Origin: Bryoerythrophyllum caledonicum
Taxonomy: Eukaryota; Streptophyta; Bryopsida; Pottiales; Pottiaceae
Reading direction: 5' to 3'
Assembly (NCBI GenBank): GCA_963971425.1
Contig: OZ020521.1
Span: 3,846,501 to 3,910,500 of the forward strand
DNA length: 64,000 bases
The notes under the pieces are model-generated. The model had not been told where the DNA came from. It was given only the letters and a program-made list of their open reading frames with translations, and made no database searches. Positions 46,240-59,640 of the stretch are shown one piece after another (position 1 is the first letter of the stretch; every line of letters begins with the position of its first letter). The translations under genes and the position numbers were made by a program.

Positions 46240-47186
46240 GTGGAAGATCAAAAGTTCACAATTCTACAAAACTTTCAGATTACATGCACAACATGTTCTT
46301 TTCGGTCATTCCAAATGAAAAATTATGATCTAAGACTTCAATTTGCTTGTAATAGCAAAAAATGGGTTGATTGTCAAAAATGCTTCAAATGGAGGTTAAA
46401 TGTTGATTTTTGCTCCAAATTCTTGTCGAACCTTCTTTAGCATACAAAAATCTATCGTAAAATATAAAGTGTTTTGAAAAATACTTTTTTTTTCCATCAT
46501 TTTCTTCAGAACCTAGTTTTCGGTGCCTTGAAAAAACATATATACTGCGTCGTATTTTTGGTATATTTTCAGTCTCTGTAGTATGCAATATTCTCATCTC
46601 GGGAAAGGGTTTGGCCACTTATAGAGCAACTTGTGTTATGACAACACAAAGTCCCAATAATCAGCACTTAGTTCAAGAGATTTTCTATTCATCTAACATT
46701 TTGTTGGCCATGATTTCTTCACACCTAAAAAATGGACGGTTGGCATTCAACAACAATTTAACAAAGGGCTTCAAAACAAACATACTATGTAGTATATTAT
46801 TTTTGCCCACTTTGTACCCCCCTTAGTGTACTTACACCCTCTTTTCTCCAGGAGATGCCCTAGGTAGTCAATTGTGAGTGTACCTTACATATTACTCTCG
46901 GCTCATATTCAGTTAGCAATCTCATATCCGCTTCCTGATCCACAATACTCCCTATCAACTACTTGGGCCTATTTGGAATTCCACTCTCACGCAAGAACAA
47001 AGCAGAACTTTGATCAGATCCCCTGCCATACACTTCATCGGCGGGCAACCAACAACCACTCTCAATGTGTATTCCACATAACAAGATACTAAGATACTTT
47101 TATAACATCTTCATATGAAATAGTACTCTTCGATGGAACCTCACTACATCCTCTGCAGATCACATGTGCAAAAATGATGTAGGCAA

Positions 47187-47440
47187 CTAGTACGCCGTCG
47201 GCTGTGCGCCCATGAAACAACACATGAGTACATGACATGACATGACTTGATTTCAAGAGAATAAGGCTTCAACATGACTAAACTCAGCATCTGTCGGCGG
47301 CCAGTCGACCAAACACCATGTACCATAAAGACTTCAACAAGATTGAATTGAACATCCATTGGCTAGGAGCCAACAAAACAACATATACCAATAGGGCTTC
47401 AATAAGACCAAACTCAGAATCCATTGTCCAGTCGCCAACG
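47187..47440 (+). repeat. 66-bp tandem repeat carrying the palindrome
   Basis: Three to four degenerate units: from about 47287, 47353 and 47420, with an earlier longer unit from about 47187. Each has the palindrome-like core (GTCGGCGGCCAGTCGAC at 47293, TTGGCTAGGAGCCAA at 47359, TTGTCCAGTCGCCAAC at 47424), then ACCAT(A)-like sequence and GRCTTCAACAAGA. Confidence 0.7.
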
Positions 47441-48775
47441 GTGATAGGGTACATACCTCTTTGACGTTGCCATTTTGTCGGCGGGTGGGATATCCTCCTC
47501 GGTGGATAGCTTGTACTACAACGCCTCTGCTCTCCTCTAACGTTCGTCGGCTGGTGATGATCAACGCTTCAGCCGATGGCTCCAAATTCCAACAACCAAA
47601 TCTTAATCGCGTTTAACCAAACGAGAACGCAAAATGAGGAAGGACCCAATGACAAATGATCTGAAATAGGAAGACGACAAGGATTTATACTTGGATCCGG
47701 CGGACCATTGCAGTTGTTTGATCTTCATTCAAAGATAAACGAATGGCCACGACTTAATTAAGGGTTCTCAAGTTTGATCTAGGTGTCAATTTCCATGTAA
47801 CATGCCAACTCAAATGGTCGTATTGGATAATACCAAAAATGATTTCATATTCATTTGAGATGACATTTTGGTTTTAAACGACTTCGTAGTAAACATGGAA
47901 CCTAGGATCAAGGAGCCATGATACTAGGATATGAAGTGACATCTTAAACTTCAATATCGCATAGGTCATCATTGGGCCTAGAATCTAGGGTCCTAGACCT
48001 ACGATGTCACTTTGACTGATTTGGTTTCAGGGAAATTTCATCTTGACACTTTGATTAACTTGAAATCTCCTGAAAAGGGAGCGATCTTGACAACCCATGA
48101 GCGGGAGTCAATGATCAATTTTAGCGACAATTTCAAATTTATAGTTTGCGCACACTCATTGGACGAGGATGACGATATGACTTCAAATCCTGGAACTCCT
48201 CCGTCATTTTTGGACTCTCATGTCTCATATTCAATATTTCTGCCCTCTCCCGCTTGCAATTGGAACTAATTCTGTAGAAGTTCTTTTTGCACGGCATCAT
48301 TATTTTTGGTCTTGCACGAGTTTGTTATTTCTAGGCCCGGACGAGTCCATAATTCCACTGATCTTCCACAAGTCCATTACTTTTCCTGATTAAGCGTCAG
48401 TCATTATTTCCTACAAATTCTTGCACAATTTTCTTTCATTGAACATTTCGTTGTTGACCATCATATGATCAGTTAATAACTCTTTCATGGTTCTGGCGGA
48501 TAAAGACTAAGATTTTGTTTAGAATCCAAGTACGACTAACTATGTTCCTACCACTTGTGTTCTTTGTTCCATAGTCTGTCGGCGGATAATAAAATCCACT
48601 CACCAAATGCCTGAAGCATCCTTCTCGTGGTAGACATTTTCTGAAGCTTTCAATCGTCCATGGCAGCCGACAACTTTGTGCAAGGGACCTATCGCCTACC
48701 AACCCAATAGCTAATTAAGGTAGTAAAGGGGTTGTTGGATCGGTTCACCACCTGTAGGCTTTCAGAGCCGTCCTC

Positions 48776-48792
48776 GTCGGCAGAAAGCCGAC
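48776..48792 (+). repeat. 17-bp palindrome copy upstream of the dUTPase-like ORF
   Basis: GTCGGCAGAAAGCCGAC followed by AAAA, about 55 bases before the coding-like sequence that begins SMDREPILLF. Confidence 0.88.
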
Positions 48793-48839
48793 AAAATCAC
48801 TGTAGCTGCCATTCCATTATCCATCGTCTCAAGTGGTTT

Positions 48840-49694
48840 CAGTATGGACCGTGAACCCATTCTATTGTTCATAAAGAACAGGAAGTCTAGAGGATGGAAG
48901 CTCCACAGAGGTGTTCATGTTGCTCTCACTGATTCCGGCCTTTACTTTGTGCAGGTCGAACGGTCGTTGAGAGAGTCATTCTCAAGGATCTATGGATTGT
49001 TCGTGTGAAGGTGATTAAAATGTCCGATGCACTCAAAATGCCTATTCCATTTCCAGCGGATGTCGTATCCATGTTGTGCGACTGCAAAGGACGATCGATC
49101 AACAGGGAGGGGGCTGATCTTAGGCCTTACACTCACATCAAACTAGCAGAGGAGCCTACGAAAAACCCTTCCCCACTAGTTTGGGACATAGAGCTTGTTC
49201 AAGAGTTCATGGACCTTCGCGACAGCATGGAAGTGGCCCTCCTTGATGTCAGCGGTGATCAGAGATGTTGTGCAGGAGTTGGAGTCATCCACAAATGCTC
49301 CCCAAAGGGTATGTGGTACGGGTTTCTCATTCCTCACAGCTTATTTTTGTTTGTCAAAGTTCAGTCTGTCAATCCTAGATACATTGGTCATCTTGCACAT
49401 TGCGGAATTCCCACCATTGTCGCTCCCGGCGATTGTGTGGGCTACTTGGTCCTATGGAGAGGCTACCGGGTTTGTCCCTTTCAACTTGATGTTGGCTCTC
49501 ATAATGCACTGGAGGATGACTGTACTTTGAGTCACAATGAAATGGAAGCTTCCGACGACGACCACCAAGATAGGGTATATGACGATAATCATAATCATGG
49601 GGTCTTTAGTTATTTGAGGCATCCAAAGCAGAGACTGAAATGGGCATTGGAAGTCATGAGGACCTCTCATTGGCGGGTCGCCAACAACAAGTAA
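48840..49694 (+). CDS. ORF with a dUTPase-like domain (degenerate)
   Basis: The main open frame runs 49005-49694 and is open further upstream; an acceptor-like TGTGCAG precedes GTCGAACGG at 48956, so an upstream exon is possible, and coding-like sequence from 48844 (MDREPILLFIKNRKSRGWKL) is in another frame. Residues about 75-152 of the 49005 frame resemble a trimeric dUTPase core: SPKGMWYGFLIPHSLF in place of the G-x-Y-G...P-R-S-S-L block, VQSVNPRYIGHL in place of G-V-I-D-x-x-Y-R-G, and PGDCVGYLVL in place of G-D-R-I-A-Q-L. Key catalytic residues are changed, so enzymatic activity is doubtful. The C-terminus is acidic (EASDDDHQD). One of the palindromes forms the last codons (49670-49684). 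Confidence 0.45.
49670..49684 (+). repeat. 15-bp palindrome copy at the end of the dUTPase-like ORF
   Basis: TTGGCGGGTCGCCAA followed by CAACAAG. A compensating variant: both arms carry TTGG/CCAA rather than GTCGG/CCGAC. Confidence 0.85.
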
Positions 49695-49829
49695 TCATTC
49701 TTCTGATGATCCATCTGCTACCCACTTTGGTTTACGTGATCCAAATTTGTTTCCAAATCAACCACAATAGAGGAATGAGTACAGCCATCTCCTAGATGAC
49801 AACTTTGATACAGTTGGACGTGCAATGGT

Positions 49830-52560
49830 CAAAGTGTGCTTGCGCATGAGGCATGCAATTTAGCGATTGTGAGGGACACTAATATCGAGGTCCTCTTTGT
49901 CTCAAAGTATAAGGATCTTCATATAACAACAATGCGCTGGAGGATATCTCACACGCGCCTTGAAGGTGGTCCACTTCTTTTTGAGTGCCTTACATTCTCC
50001 TCAGCGCACAGTCAAGCTGCATGTAAGGATGACGAGCTTGAGGTAGTGCCTAAGGATCCTTAAAGAGGTGTTTGTCAAAAGCTTTTGTCGAAAGACGATA
50101 TGTCGCTCTCAAAGTTCCGGAGCCTTCAGTACCCAGATGAGTGCCGGCTTGTTTGCTCAAAAAGGTGTTGTAAAAAACAATCATGCCAATTGTTTTGTTC
50201 GGAAGACAATCGTAGAATCCGAAAAAAGTACTACACGTCAAGCTTCAAACATCGATGTGAGACGGCCTATGTTGTTTTGGACCAGCTTCACCCAATTTCT
50301 GGATTCCGCAAGTCCTACATCACCCTCTAGATGTCAATGTCTGTGAAGTCTCTTGGTACCACACTCACGGCGCGTCCAAGTCTGCATATTACAACTACAA
50401 ATATGATTCCAAGATCAGTTGCTTGAATGACAGCCACGGTAACACAAGTATAATGCGCCCCAAGCCACACACAATTCAAGCTCATGGGACCATATCCAAC
50501 ATTATCGACGACAATGCGGACCAGATGCCAAATAGGTTATGTGTAACAGAAAATAAGAAGGTCGCAATGTTGAAGGTGCTTTCTGAGGCAATAAACTGGA
50601 ATCACTTACCTAACATGGGCAACTTTGTAAGAATTGTCTTTAATTCTTGTTATCTATGCGTGTCGCATGGTTTATCTTCTCCATCCCTTTCATCGAGCTC
50701 CGTCGGCGGCCCGCCAACAAAGCTCATTCATTGCCTCATGAGCATATCTTCGATACCATCATTCTTCTGCATAAGTGAATGATTCTAAAAAATGTTGCAT
50801 CCAGCTAAAGGTTGAATGCAATGCCAAGCCGATTTGCAATCCGTTGTGGGTAACATGAATATGAGGTTGTTTAGAAATGTAGAAATTTAGTTTGAAGGTA
50901 GCAACTTCTCCAAGTACACTAAATGCAACTTCCTCATTATTTGTTATCGCAAAATATTCTAGCGGGTCAAACAAATGGCAAAGACTCATAAATGACATAA
51001 ACAAGCACCTTAACTACGAAAGGGCGTGCAAAAATGTTTACTCCGGTAGGTTTTCTCAGTCCATTTAGTATCCATCTGAGTTCCTTTGCATAGTTCATGA
51101 CAAGATGGATACCTCAAAGACTCCCCCTCCTGGAATGCAATGGATTACCAAGGTCACCGCAAGGCTTGGTCAGATTCTAATTTCATGTACTAGCATGCTT
51201 ATTCATGGATATGGCGACGGTGCCTACGCTCATTACTTGAAGTCGTTATAGCCGGGGGACTCCAATTTCACCATCTCCTCACTCTGCCATGTTCTAAGAG
51301 TATTAGAGAGGCGCCCCGTGCAAGAGTCCAAAGAGCTTTTCACATGTCCACCCCAAAATCATTTATTTGGTGCTTTACTTCATGGGAAGTCCAGATGTAG
51401 TTCCTAAATTCCCAAATCTAAAGGGGATCCGTTCCCACATGCTCTTCCCTATAGACCGCAAGTCCTGCTCCTCCACAAGTTATTTCTCCAACTTGATAAC
51501 TCCACCAAAGATAACAAGAATCCGCTCCTCATGGCGTTTTGCTTGCTCTAACACCTAGGAGAATTTTCAAGGAAGTTATGTGGGATTCTTGATTGTTGGT
51601 CACACTTTTGACACACATTTTAGTTACCTTTCAAAACTCATCCATCAGAAGAATACTTATTGTTTGATTGACCTCATGAAAGCCTTCATGGACTTGTAGA
51701 AGATTGTCGCGTTCATTCTTCAACTTGTCCAAGAGGTTGCGGATTTTAAGAGTTACATTGTTGGCTACCATCACGACGGCAGTAATAAGATTATGGGACT
51801 TAGAGAGATGTATCCATTTAAGTTTTACGTAGAGGAAGAAGGAGATGACGATGGATGGTTGATCATCAAATATAAAAAGTGTGCAACTGATTCATCATGG
51901 CTTCCTCAAAGTATGCCATTCAAGGTCACCTATCCTATATGCATCTCTCTTTAACTTTCTTCGCCTTTGCCGTCGACCTTTTCCATCCGTGGCCGACCAA
52001 TGGACCTAAACATTTATGTCATCGGTGTGCTTAAAGTTTATGTTCTCATTCAATTTATGCGTTTGACTCTCCTTGGGCTCTTTCACGTAAGCCTCTCAAG
52101 AAATGGACCGCGGATGAACACGGTAATCCAAGCCTTCATGTTAGAGATCCAAAGTCAGCCCTCTTTAAGCCCCTAAGGAAAGACGTTCATGTTAACCAGA
52201 ACAAAATAAACCTTAAAAAAGAGGTTGCTTCGGCCACTGAAGTCAGCAAGAAGCAATCCTTCATCAAGAACAAGATTGTCAAATATATTGAGTTTTTGAA
52301 GACTGGCATGTCCCACGACAAGAGATATATAGAGGATATGACCCCGTACATTTTATATTGGGAGTGTATCCATTAACTTATCTCTGGTCCCCTTCCACAA
52401 AACCAAGAGTCTCTCCAAGAAGGAATCTGGCCTACTTCAAACTAGATTCGTGATCATGCTTGCAGCTTTGCGTTGCCCAACAACGTCATTGGCATTCCGG
52501 ACATTATCCTTGAGGACGACCCGAGGCATATCCTTTCTGTAGCCTTGAATTGAGGCGTTG
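49830..52560 (+). pseudogene. DDE transposase relic (D-N-x-x-K-D-N-K-N type)
   Basis: Coherent pieces on the plus strand in order: a Cys-rich block near 50100-50210 (ECRLVCSKRCCKKQSCQLFC), a helix-turn-helix-like block near 50330-50560 (CEVSWYHTHGASKSAYYNYK, then ADQMPNRLCV), VHDKMDTSKTPPPGMQW near 51093 (candidate first Asp), MLIHGYGDGAYAHY near 51200, LQLDNSTKDNKN near 51485 (second Asp), IVGHTFDTHFSYLSKLIHQ near 51591 (third acidic block) and GYHHDGSNKIMGLREMYPF near 51765. The layout fits a DDE transposase family common in streptophyte genomes, as I remember it; I cannot name the superfamily. A GTAAGAATT donor-like site at about 50628 suggests an intron holding the palindrome at 50702. 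Several frame changes and stops interrupt it. Confidence 0.6.
50702..50718 (+). repeat. 17-bp palindrome copy within the transposase region
   Basis: GTCGGCGGCCCGCCAAC followed by AAAG. It lies in sequence that looks non-coding between two transposase blocks. Confidence 0.88.
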
Positions 52561-53231
52561 GAAGTTGTCCTTCAATCCATTCCAAGACGTTTTATTTGGT
52601 GATTTTGTCCTCTGTAATTTTTATGTAAAGGGAACCTTCTCTTCCAGAGGTACAAAACTGCAAAATTGTTATGTACTCGCATTGCTGTCCGTCCCACACT
52701 AAAAATGGCCCTCCCAATTTTCATCATATTCCGCCAGAGGCAGTGAGCGCTGCAATTGCAACTCTGGAGGCTAGTGGCATCTTAGTCTATTGTCGAGATG
52801 AGGACTGATTCTTTTTGCAGTCAACTACCCGCCGACGGATTGTTGCCCAACCCTATACATACAACTCAACTGCTGCCAGATTGCATTGTGGGTACTTCTT
52901 GGTTATTTGATGGCAAGGTCCTACTCTAATAGATAGAGGAGAGCGTTCTAGTCAGCTACCCATTGACTGCAGCTATACGTTAGACTCAATATCTGTTATT
53001 CCAAACTTTTGACATTAGCGATCTCTTAAGGATTGTGTTTTGACCGTTTATCATATTGGCAAACATCAATGTTTGTCAATGTGTTGCCAGCCGATGGCTT
53101 CATTGTTTTGTAACCAGCTTATTTCTAATCATATCTACCCTCTTTTAGCTTACAGACCACCATCTCTTGTCTAATGTATATCTCTACTATTCGCATGATT
53201 TGACTCCTTTATTCTATAGAATTTTACGGTC

Positions 53232-53558
53232 ATGATTGCAAACTTTGTGCATGACGTCATCCTCGAGCATGGTTTGTTTCACCTTATTCTTGAGTACAGT
53301 TTGTTTTACCTTAGTCTCAAGCACTATGTCTCCGTTGTCCGCTGGCTCTTGCATTTGAATTCCTCCTACCTCATCGTCGTGGTACAATACACAAATATCA
53401 ATACTGAAGATGAAGAGTCAAGGTTGTCGCCGCATCTCCATAGTCGGCGGCCCCCCAAGAAGAAAAGGAAGGTTTACAGTCAGAATTTTAACAATCCTTT
53501 GCAAATTCTCAATATCCTTAATAACTTCATCCATACTTGCATTTTTTTGGCAATCTAG
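53232..53558 (+). CDS. short ORF with a classical nuclear localisation signal
   Basis: 108 codons open. Near residue 75, after an acidic stretch (TEDEE), stands PPKKKRKV, a canonical monopartite nuclear localisation signal. A palindrome variant (53443-53459) overlaps the codons before it. The rest is hydrophobic and unrecognised; the N-terminal half may be non-coding. Probably the tail of a nuclear protein of the multi-gene element. Confidence 0.3.
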   Translation: MIANFVHDVILEHGLFHLILEYSLFYLSLKHYVSVVRWLLHLNSSYLIVVVQYTNINTEDEESRLSPHLHSRRPPKKKRKVYSQNFNNPLQILNILNNFIHTCIFLAI

Positions 53559-53639
53559 TAGGTGTATTTGGTCATCGCAAGTATGTATTTTGGTCCACAA
53601 TTGATTGTTTTGTCCAAATTATGCTAAACATTTGTTACT

Positions 53640-54640
53640 CTATAACACCCCTATTATTTGTTGAGATGCCGAAGCCAAAAAAATCTTCTAATGGTTTTCA
53701 ATAGGTGCTTTCAATAGGAATATGGCATCCCACGCAATTGACTTTTTGGTCTACATTCATCCCTCAGATGAATTATAGCTCAATATAGCATCGGTGGATG
53801 GGTCTTGTAAGAACTTAGTAGTGGTTAAAACTTAGCAAAAGGATTGGTTATGGTGTCGAAAGTGTGCCTTTGAGTTAAGGGATAGATACTTCCATCTAGA
53901 TGTTGCCCTTTTTTGTGCCTGGCAAATGACCATTCAAGCTGGAATGGGCACTTGGAAAGAGCTCACCAAATACAACAAAGGCAAATGTAGGTCTGCAAAA
54001 TAGCAACAAAAGGCAGGATCTTCTGCCGCCAAGAGTGCACCCTTTGCTGGAACATACTTCCATACAAGGACTTTCTTCCCCATGACCTTGCTAACAAATA
54101 CAGATCGTGTTGTACAAGTATTTCTCAACCAAGCTTGCTAATGGAAGATTTTGACACTCATATCCTTATTCTTGTAAGTGAACCTTCCTTCCAACCTCAC
54201 CCAATAGTTCTCATTCCCTTTGGACCCAAAGAGGTAGATTTTGAAGAACGTATGGTTGCTGCCAGATTTCATGCTGAGAATATCTTCACTGCCATCATTT
54301 GCAACTTGTAGTCTGAAGTTGACTCGATCCTGTAGGAGGAGGTGATCCTTATTCCCGATTCATTGCAACTTGCTTCTGATCTTCACGATCAAGCCAATTT
54401 TTGGGTTGGTAATTCTTAAGGGTGGAGATTGTCTTTGGTTGATCAAGACCTCAATCAAGCTTTGGTTCCTTTGTACTGCTCCTCTAAAGACACTCTTCCC
54501 TCTCAAGACATTTATCATCTTCAACAAGTTGGTCGTCAAGTTCATATTGACACGCACGAGGTTCTTCCCCTCATGCCGTGCCCCGCTTCCGACCATTCTA
54601 AGGAGTATTATTTTGCTTGTGAACTTGATTGACACTTTTT
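53640..54640 (+). pseudogene. coding relic, unknown
   Basis: Plus-strand pieces: about 53820-54130 (WLWCRKCAFELRDRYFHLDV, AWQMTIQAGMGTWKELTKYN) and 54141-54632 (LILVSEPSFQPHPIVLIPFG, then VDQDLNQALVPLYCSSKDTL). A W-x-C-x-x-C pair hints at a zinc-binding element. Stops interrupt the frame. It follows the transposase relic on the same strand and is probably another gene of the element. Confidence 0.35.
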
Positions 54641-56216
54641 CTTCTTGAAGCTTCACTCTTGAAATCTTGCTTGGGGTTTTCTTGTTGGAGTTTTTCTTGG
54701 GGTTTTCTTGTTTTAGTTCCTTGCTCTTTGTTTGGTTGTTGATTTTTCTTCCCCTGCTAGTTGTCACTACTTTGGCCTTTCCCTGCGGCTCTTGTTGTGT
54801 CTGGGCTCTTTGCAGGTTTGCTTGTGGACCTCGGGCTTCTTTGTTTCTCCGATTTCTTTTCATTTATTCCAAATCAGGTCTTTTCAGCAAAGGGATTGGT
54901 AACTTCAACCTGATCAGCATCTCCATCCACATCAACATAGGTCATAGGTTACGGGAAGTTGTAACTTATGAGGGATGAGTGTATAGCAAATCTCATTCCT
55001 TGTGGAAATTGAAGATAGAGTGGTGAAATTGGTTTTCCATATGACATGCATTTTCAAACAGAAGATAATATTACCCCATAAAGTTCCCTTGTATGAAGTT
55101 ACATTCTCAATCCCCATAGAATTGCCCCCTGCAGAATGCCCCCCCACCCCAATGTCAAAAGGAATCAATAGCTACTCATCAACATCCATTAGAGAATGCA
55201 CTTGAATAAAGCAAATGAGATGAAAGAGGGCAGACAACACATGAACCCATGGTTGAGACAAGGGTTGGTTTGACAGACATATCTAATGGTCTTCACACCA
55301 ATCCCAAGCACAAGAGGCAAGACGCATTGAAGAATCATGTCAGGTGTACCACATGAGCACCTGACAACACTCCACACTTTTGTACAGTAGACCATATCCA
55401 CAAAAGGTGAGCACAGACTAACAAGCCGAATCCTGCACGCAACGAGACGTTTGCTCCCAAACATCCAGGACAAAAAACATGCTCTTTCAACAGTACGAAA
55501 AAAAATCTGCACAAATATTATAGGTAAAATTTCTGCCTCCTGATAAACAATGAAGTGGGCAATGCAGCTGTCCACTGGTATAGTTCCTAGCACTGGTACT
55601 ATTGAGGGAGGTACTAGACAAATCTGTGTACAGAAACTATCGAGGCTAATAAATAGGACCTAAATCTGGCCACACTGCTAGTATAGAAGACTGAGCTCTA
55701 AACTTGACTGATCGTGAAACTCTATATGGCCTGGAAAAAATGTGTAGAGAACTAAAAGCCTCCATGTCAGGACTTTCACTAAATGATCCAGCCACAACAC
55801 ACCATCTTGACACCTGAGAAGAAGGAAGAGGCAGCAGCAGCGTCCTCCTGCTCTTCATCGTCCGCTCGTAGATCCAACCTGTCTACTCTTCAACCCTTAC
55901 ATGGAAGGCTATGACAGCCAGCAAAGAATAACTGATCTAGGTCCAGATCCAAATCATGAAAACATCAACAAGACGAAGCCACAGACCCAAAAATTTGGAC
56001 GTTCCAAGTGGCAGCTGTTGTCCTCTACAACACCGATTGTAGCAAGCTAGGGCATAATGTCAGGGTCCTACTTCATCATTTGGTGCGACCAAATGATGCA
56101 CCAATAGGCGACCAGGAACCAGGAATGAAAAGCAAAAACTGCAATCCTCTCTGCTAGAACTTTAGACAAGCACTAGAACCAGTCACGCGCTCCTATCACA
56201 CAGAACAGAACAGAAC
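54641..56216. other. intergenic and 3' UTR of the bZIP gene
   Basis: No gene seen at 54641-55600. About 55600-56216 is probably the bZIP 3' UTR. The lysine-rich minus frame at 54360-54863 is judged a shadow. Confidence 0.45.
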
Positions 56217-58469
<2,253 letters not shown>

Positions 58470-59186
58470 GCTCCTAAACCTCCCTTAACCTCACTCAAAT
58501 CACCACGAAACCCTAAAACCACAACCAAGCTTCTCACAAACACCAAAAACTCCACAGCCGCTACAAAAGAGCGGAAAGCAACTCGCCCTCCGCTAACCTC
58601 CGCCTCCAAACCTCATCGACACCTCATCATCTCGTTGCTAAAAACAACCACCACACCAAACCCCCTCCTCCGGACTTCACAGTGCCAAACATCACAAGAA
58701 CCACCTACTTACAACACAGCATCAATTGCGGCGTCCATGTCCTCTCCTCCACAGCGCCAAGCTCAGTAGGCGAGTGTGACTTGCAATAAGTAGTTGAGCG
58801 GCGACCCTCGCCTGCCTGCCAAGAGCGAGAATGTCAAAAGGCGAAACTGCGAAGCTTCCCGGTGAAAGCAAACCAGGTAGATGAGTGAAGCCCAGCTTTC
58901 TTCCTCCCCTCACCTCTCTCCCTCCAGATGAGGTCACGGCCCGTCGCCCACGACTGTGAACAGCGAACCGCTGCAGAAAACAGAGCTCCAAAAACAGCGG
59001 CTACATCGTCTCCACATACCTTCTTTGTCCATTCTCAACGACGACTGCGCTGGTATCACCCAAGTATAAAACCTCAGTATCAAGCAGCTATCATCCAGGT
59101 ATCTCACGGATATGGAGACGGTATGGAGGTGTATCAGTTAAGATGAGGACGTCGTGAATGGACGCGGACGGAAACAACCACGCCAC
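58470..59186 (-). promoter_or_regulatory. 5' leader and promoter region of the bZIP gene
   Basis: Contains a telo-box-like TTTTAGGGTTTCG on the minus strand near 58505-58517. C-rich near the start codon. No TATA box was assigned. Confidence 0.45.
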
Positions 59187-59640
59187 GAACAGCAGTAACG
59201 CGCCAGTATCAAGCAGGTACCACACAAGTATCATCAGGTTTCGATTCGCGACGTAAACGCAAAACCGTCACTACACCCTAAAACCAATACTTTCCAAATT
59301 ATTTCCCAAAGCGCGTGTTGGCTTCAAGCGCGGTAACGGTTTTGGGTGTAATCTGGCATGAAAGCGCGTGGCGCCGGATTTAGAGAGGGTATCATCCGGT
59401 ACCACACAGGCATCAGAGGACCAACGTCATCGTAAATGACTAGTCGGGTGTCAGACAAGTAATGATTCGCGGCAAACAGAAGTAACACACAGGTCTTATA
59501 CAAGGTATCGATCCCGGGTAACACGCAAAACCGTCACCGCACCTTAGAACCGGCACTTCAGAATTTATAGTGGATACGCGTGTTGGTTTCAGGGTTTGGT
59601 GCGGCAACGTATGAAAGCGCGTGGGCTTCAGGCAGGTACA
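59187..59640. repeat. diverged tandem duplication, period about 255-266 bp
   Basis: CGCAAAACCGTCAC at 59258 and 59524; GCGTGTTGG(C/T)TTCA near 59313 and 59578; ATGAAAGCGCGTGG at 59358 and 59611. Both halves also carry AGTATCA/GGTATC phrases. Confidence 0.75.

Larger units (their letters stand above)
43000..54640. mobile_element. decayed multi-gene mobile element (borders approximate)
   Basis: Consists of minus-strand coding relics (43.3-47.6 kb, including a ParB-like motif) and plus-strand coding relics (48.8-54.6 kb, including a dUTPase-like ORF and a DDE transposase), diverging from about 47.6-48.8 kb. A short palindrome (consensus GTCGGCGGNNNGCCRACAAA) recurs through 43.17-53.46 kb and was not seen as a family elsewhere in the window. 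Terminal inverted repeats were not found by eye. Most frames are interrupted. A large DNA transposon with accessory genes fits best; insertion of several separate elements side by side is the main alternative. Confidence 0.5.

Noticed and set aside
43171-53459. Palindrome series as a CRISPR array
   Set aside because: Spacing is irregular (tens to thousands of bases), spacers contain coding relics, and the setting is eukaryotic.
43000-54640. Insertion of a giant virus with hairpin transcript ends
   Set aside because: Intergenic hairpins and a dUTPase-like ORF suggested it, but no hallmark viral gene was recognised and a DDE transposase is present. A DNA transposon explains more.
54360-54863. 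Lysine-rich minus-strand ORF of 167 codons
   Set aside because: Overlaps a more protein-like plus-strand frame and has a composition expected from T-rich sequence read in reverse.
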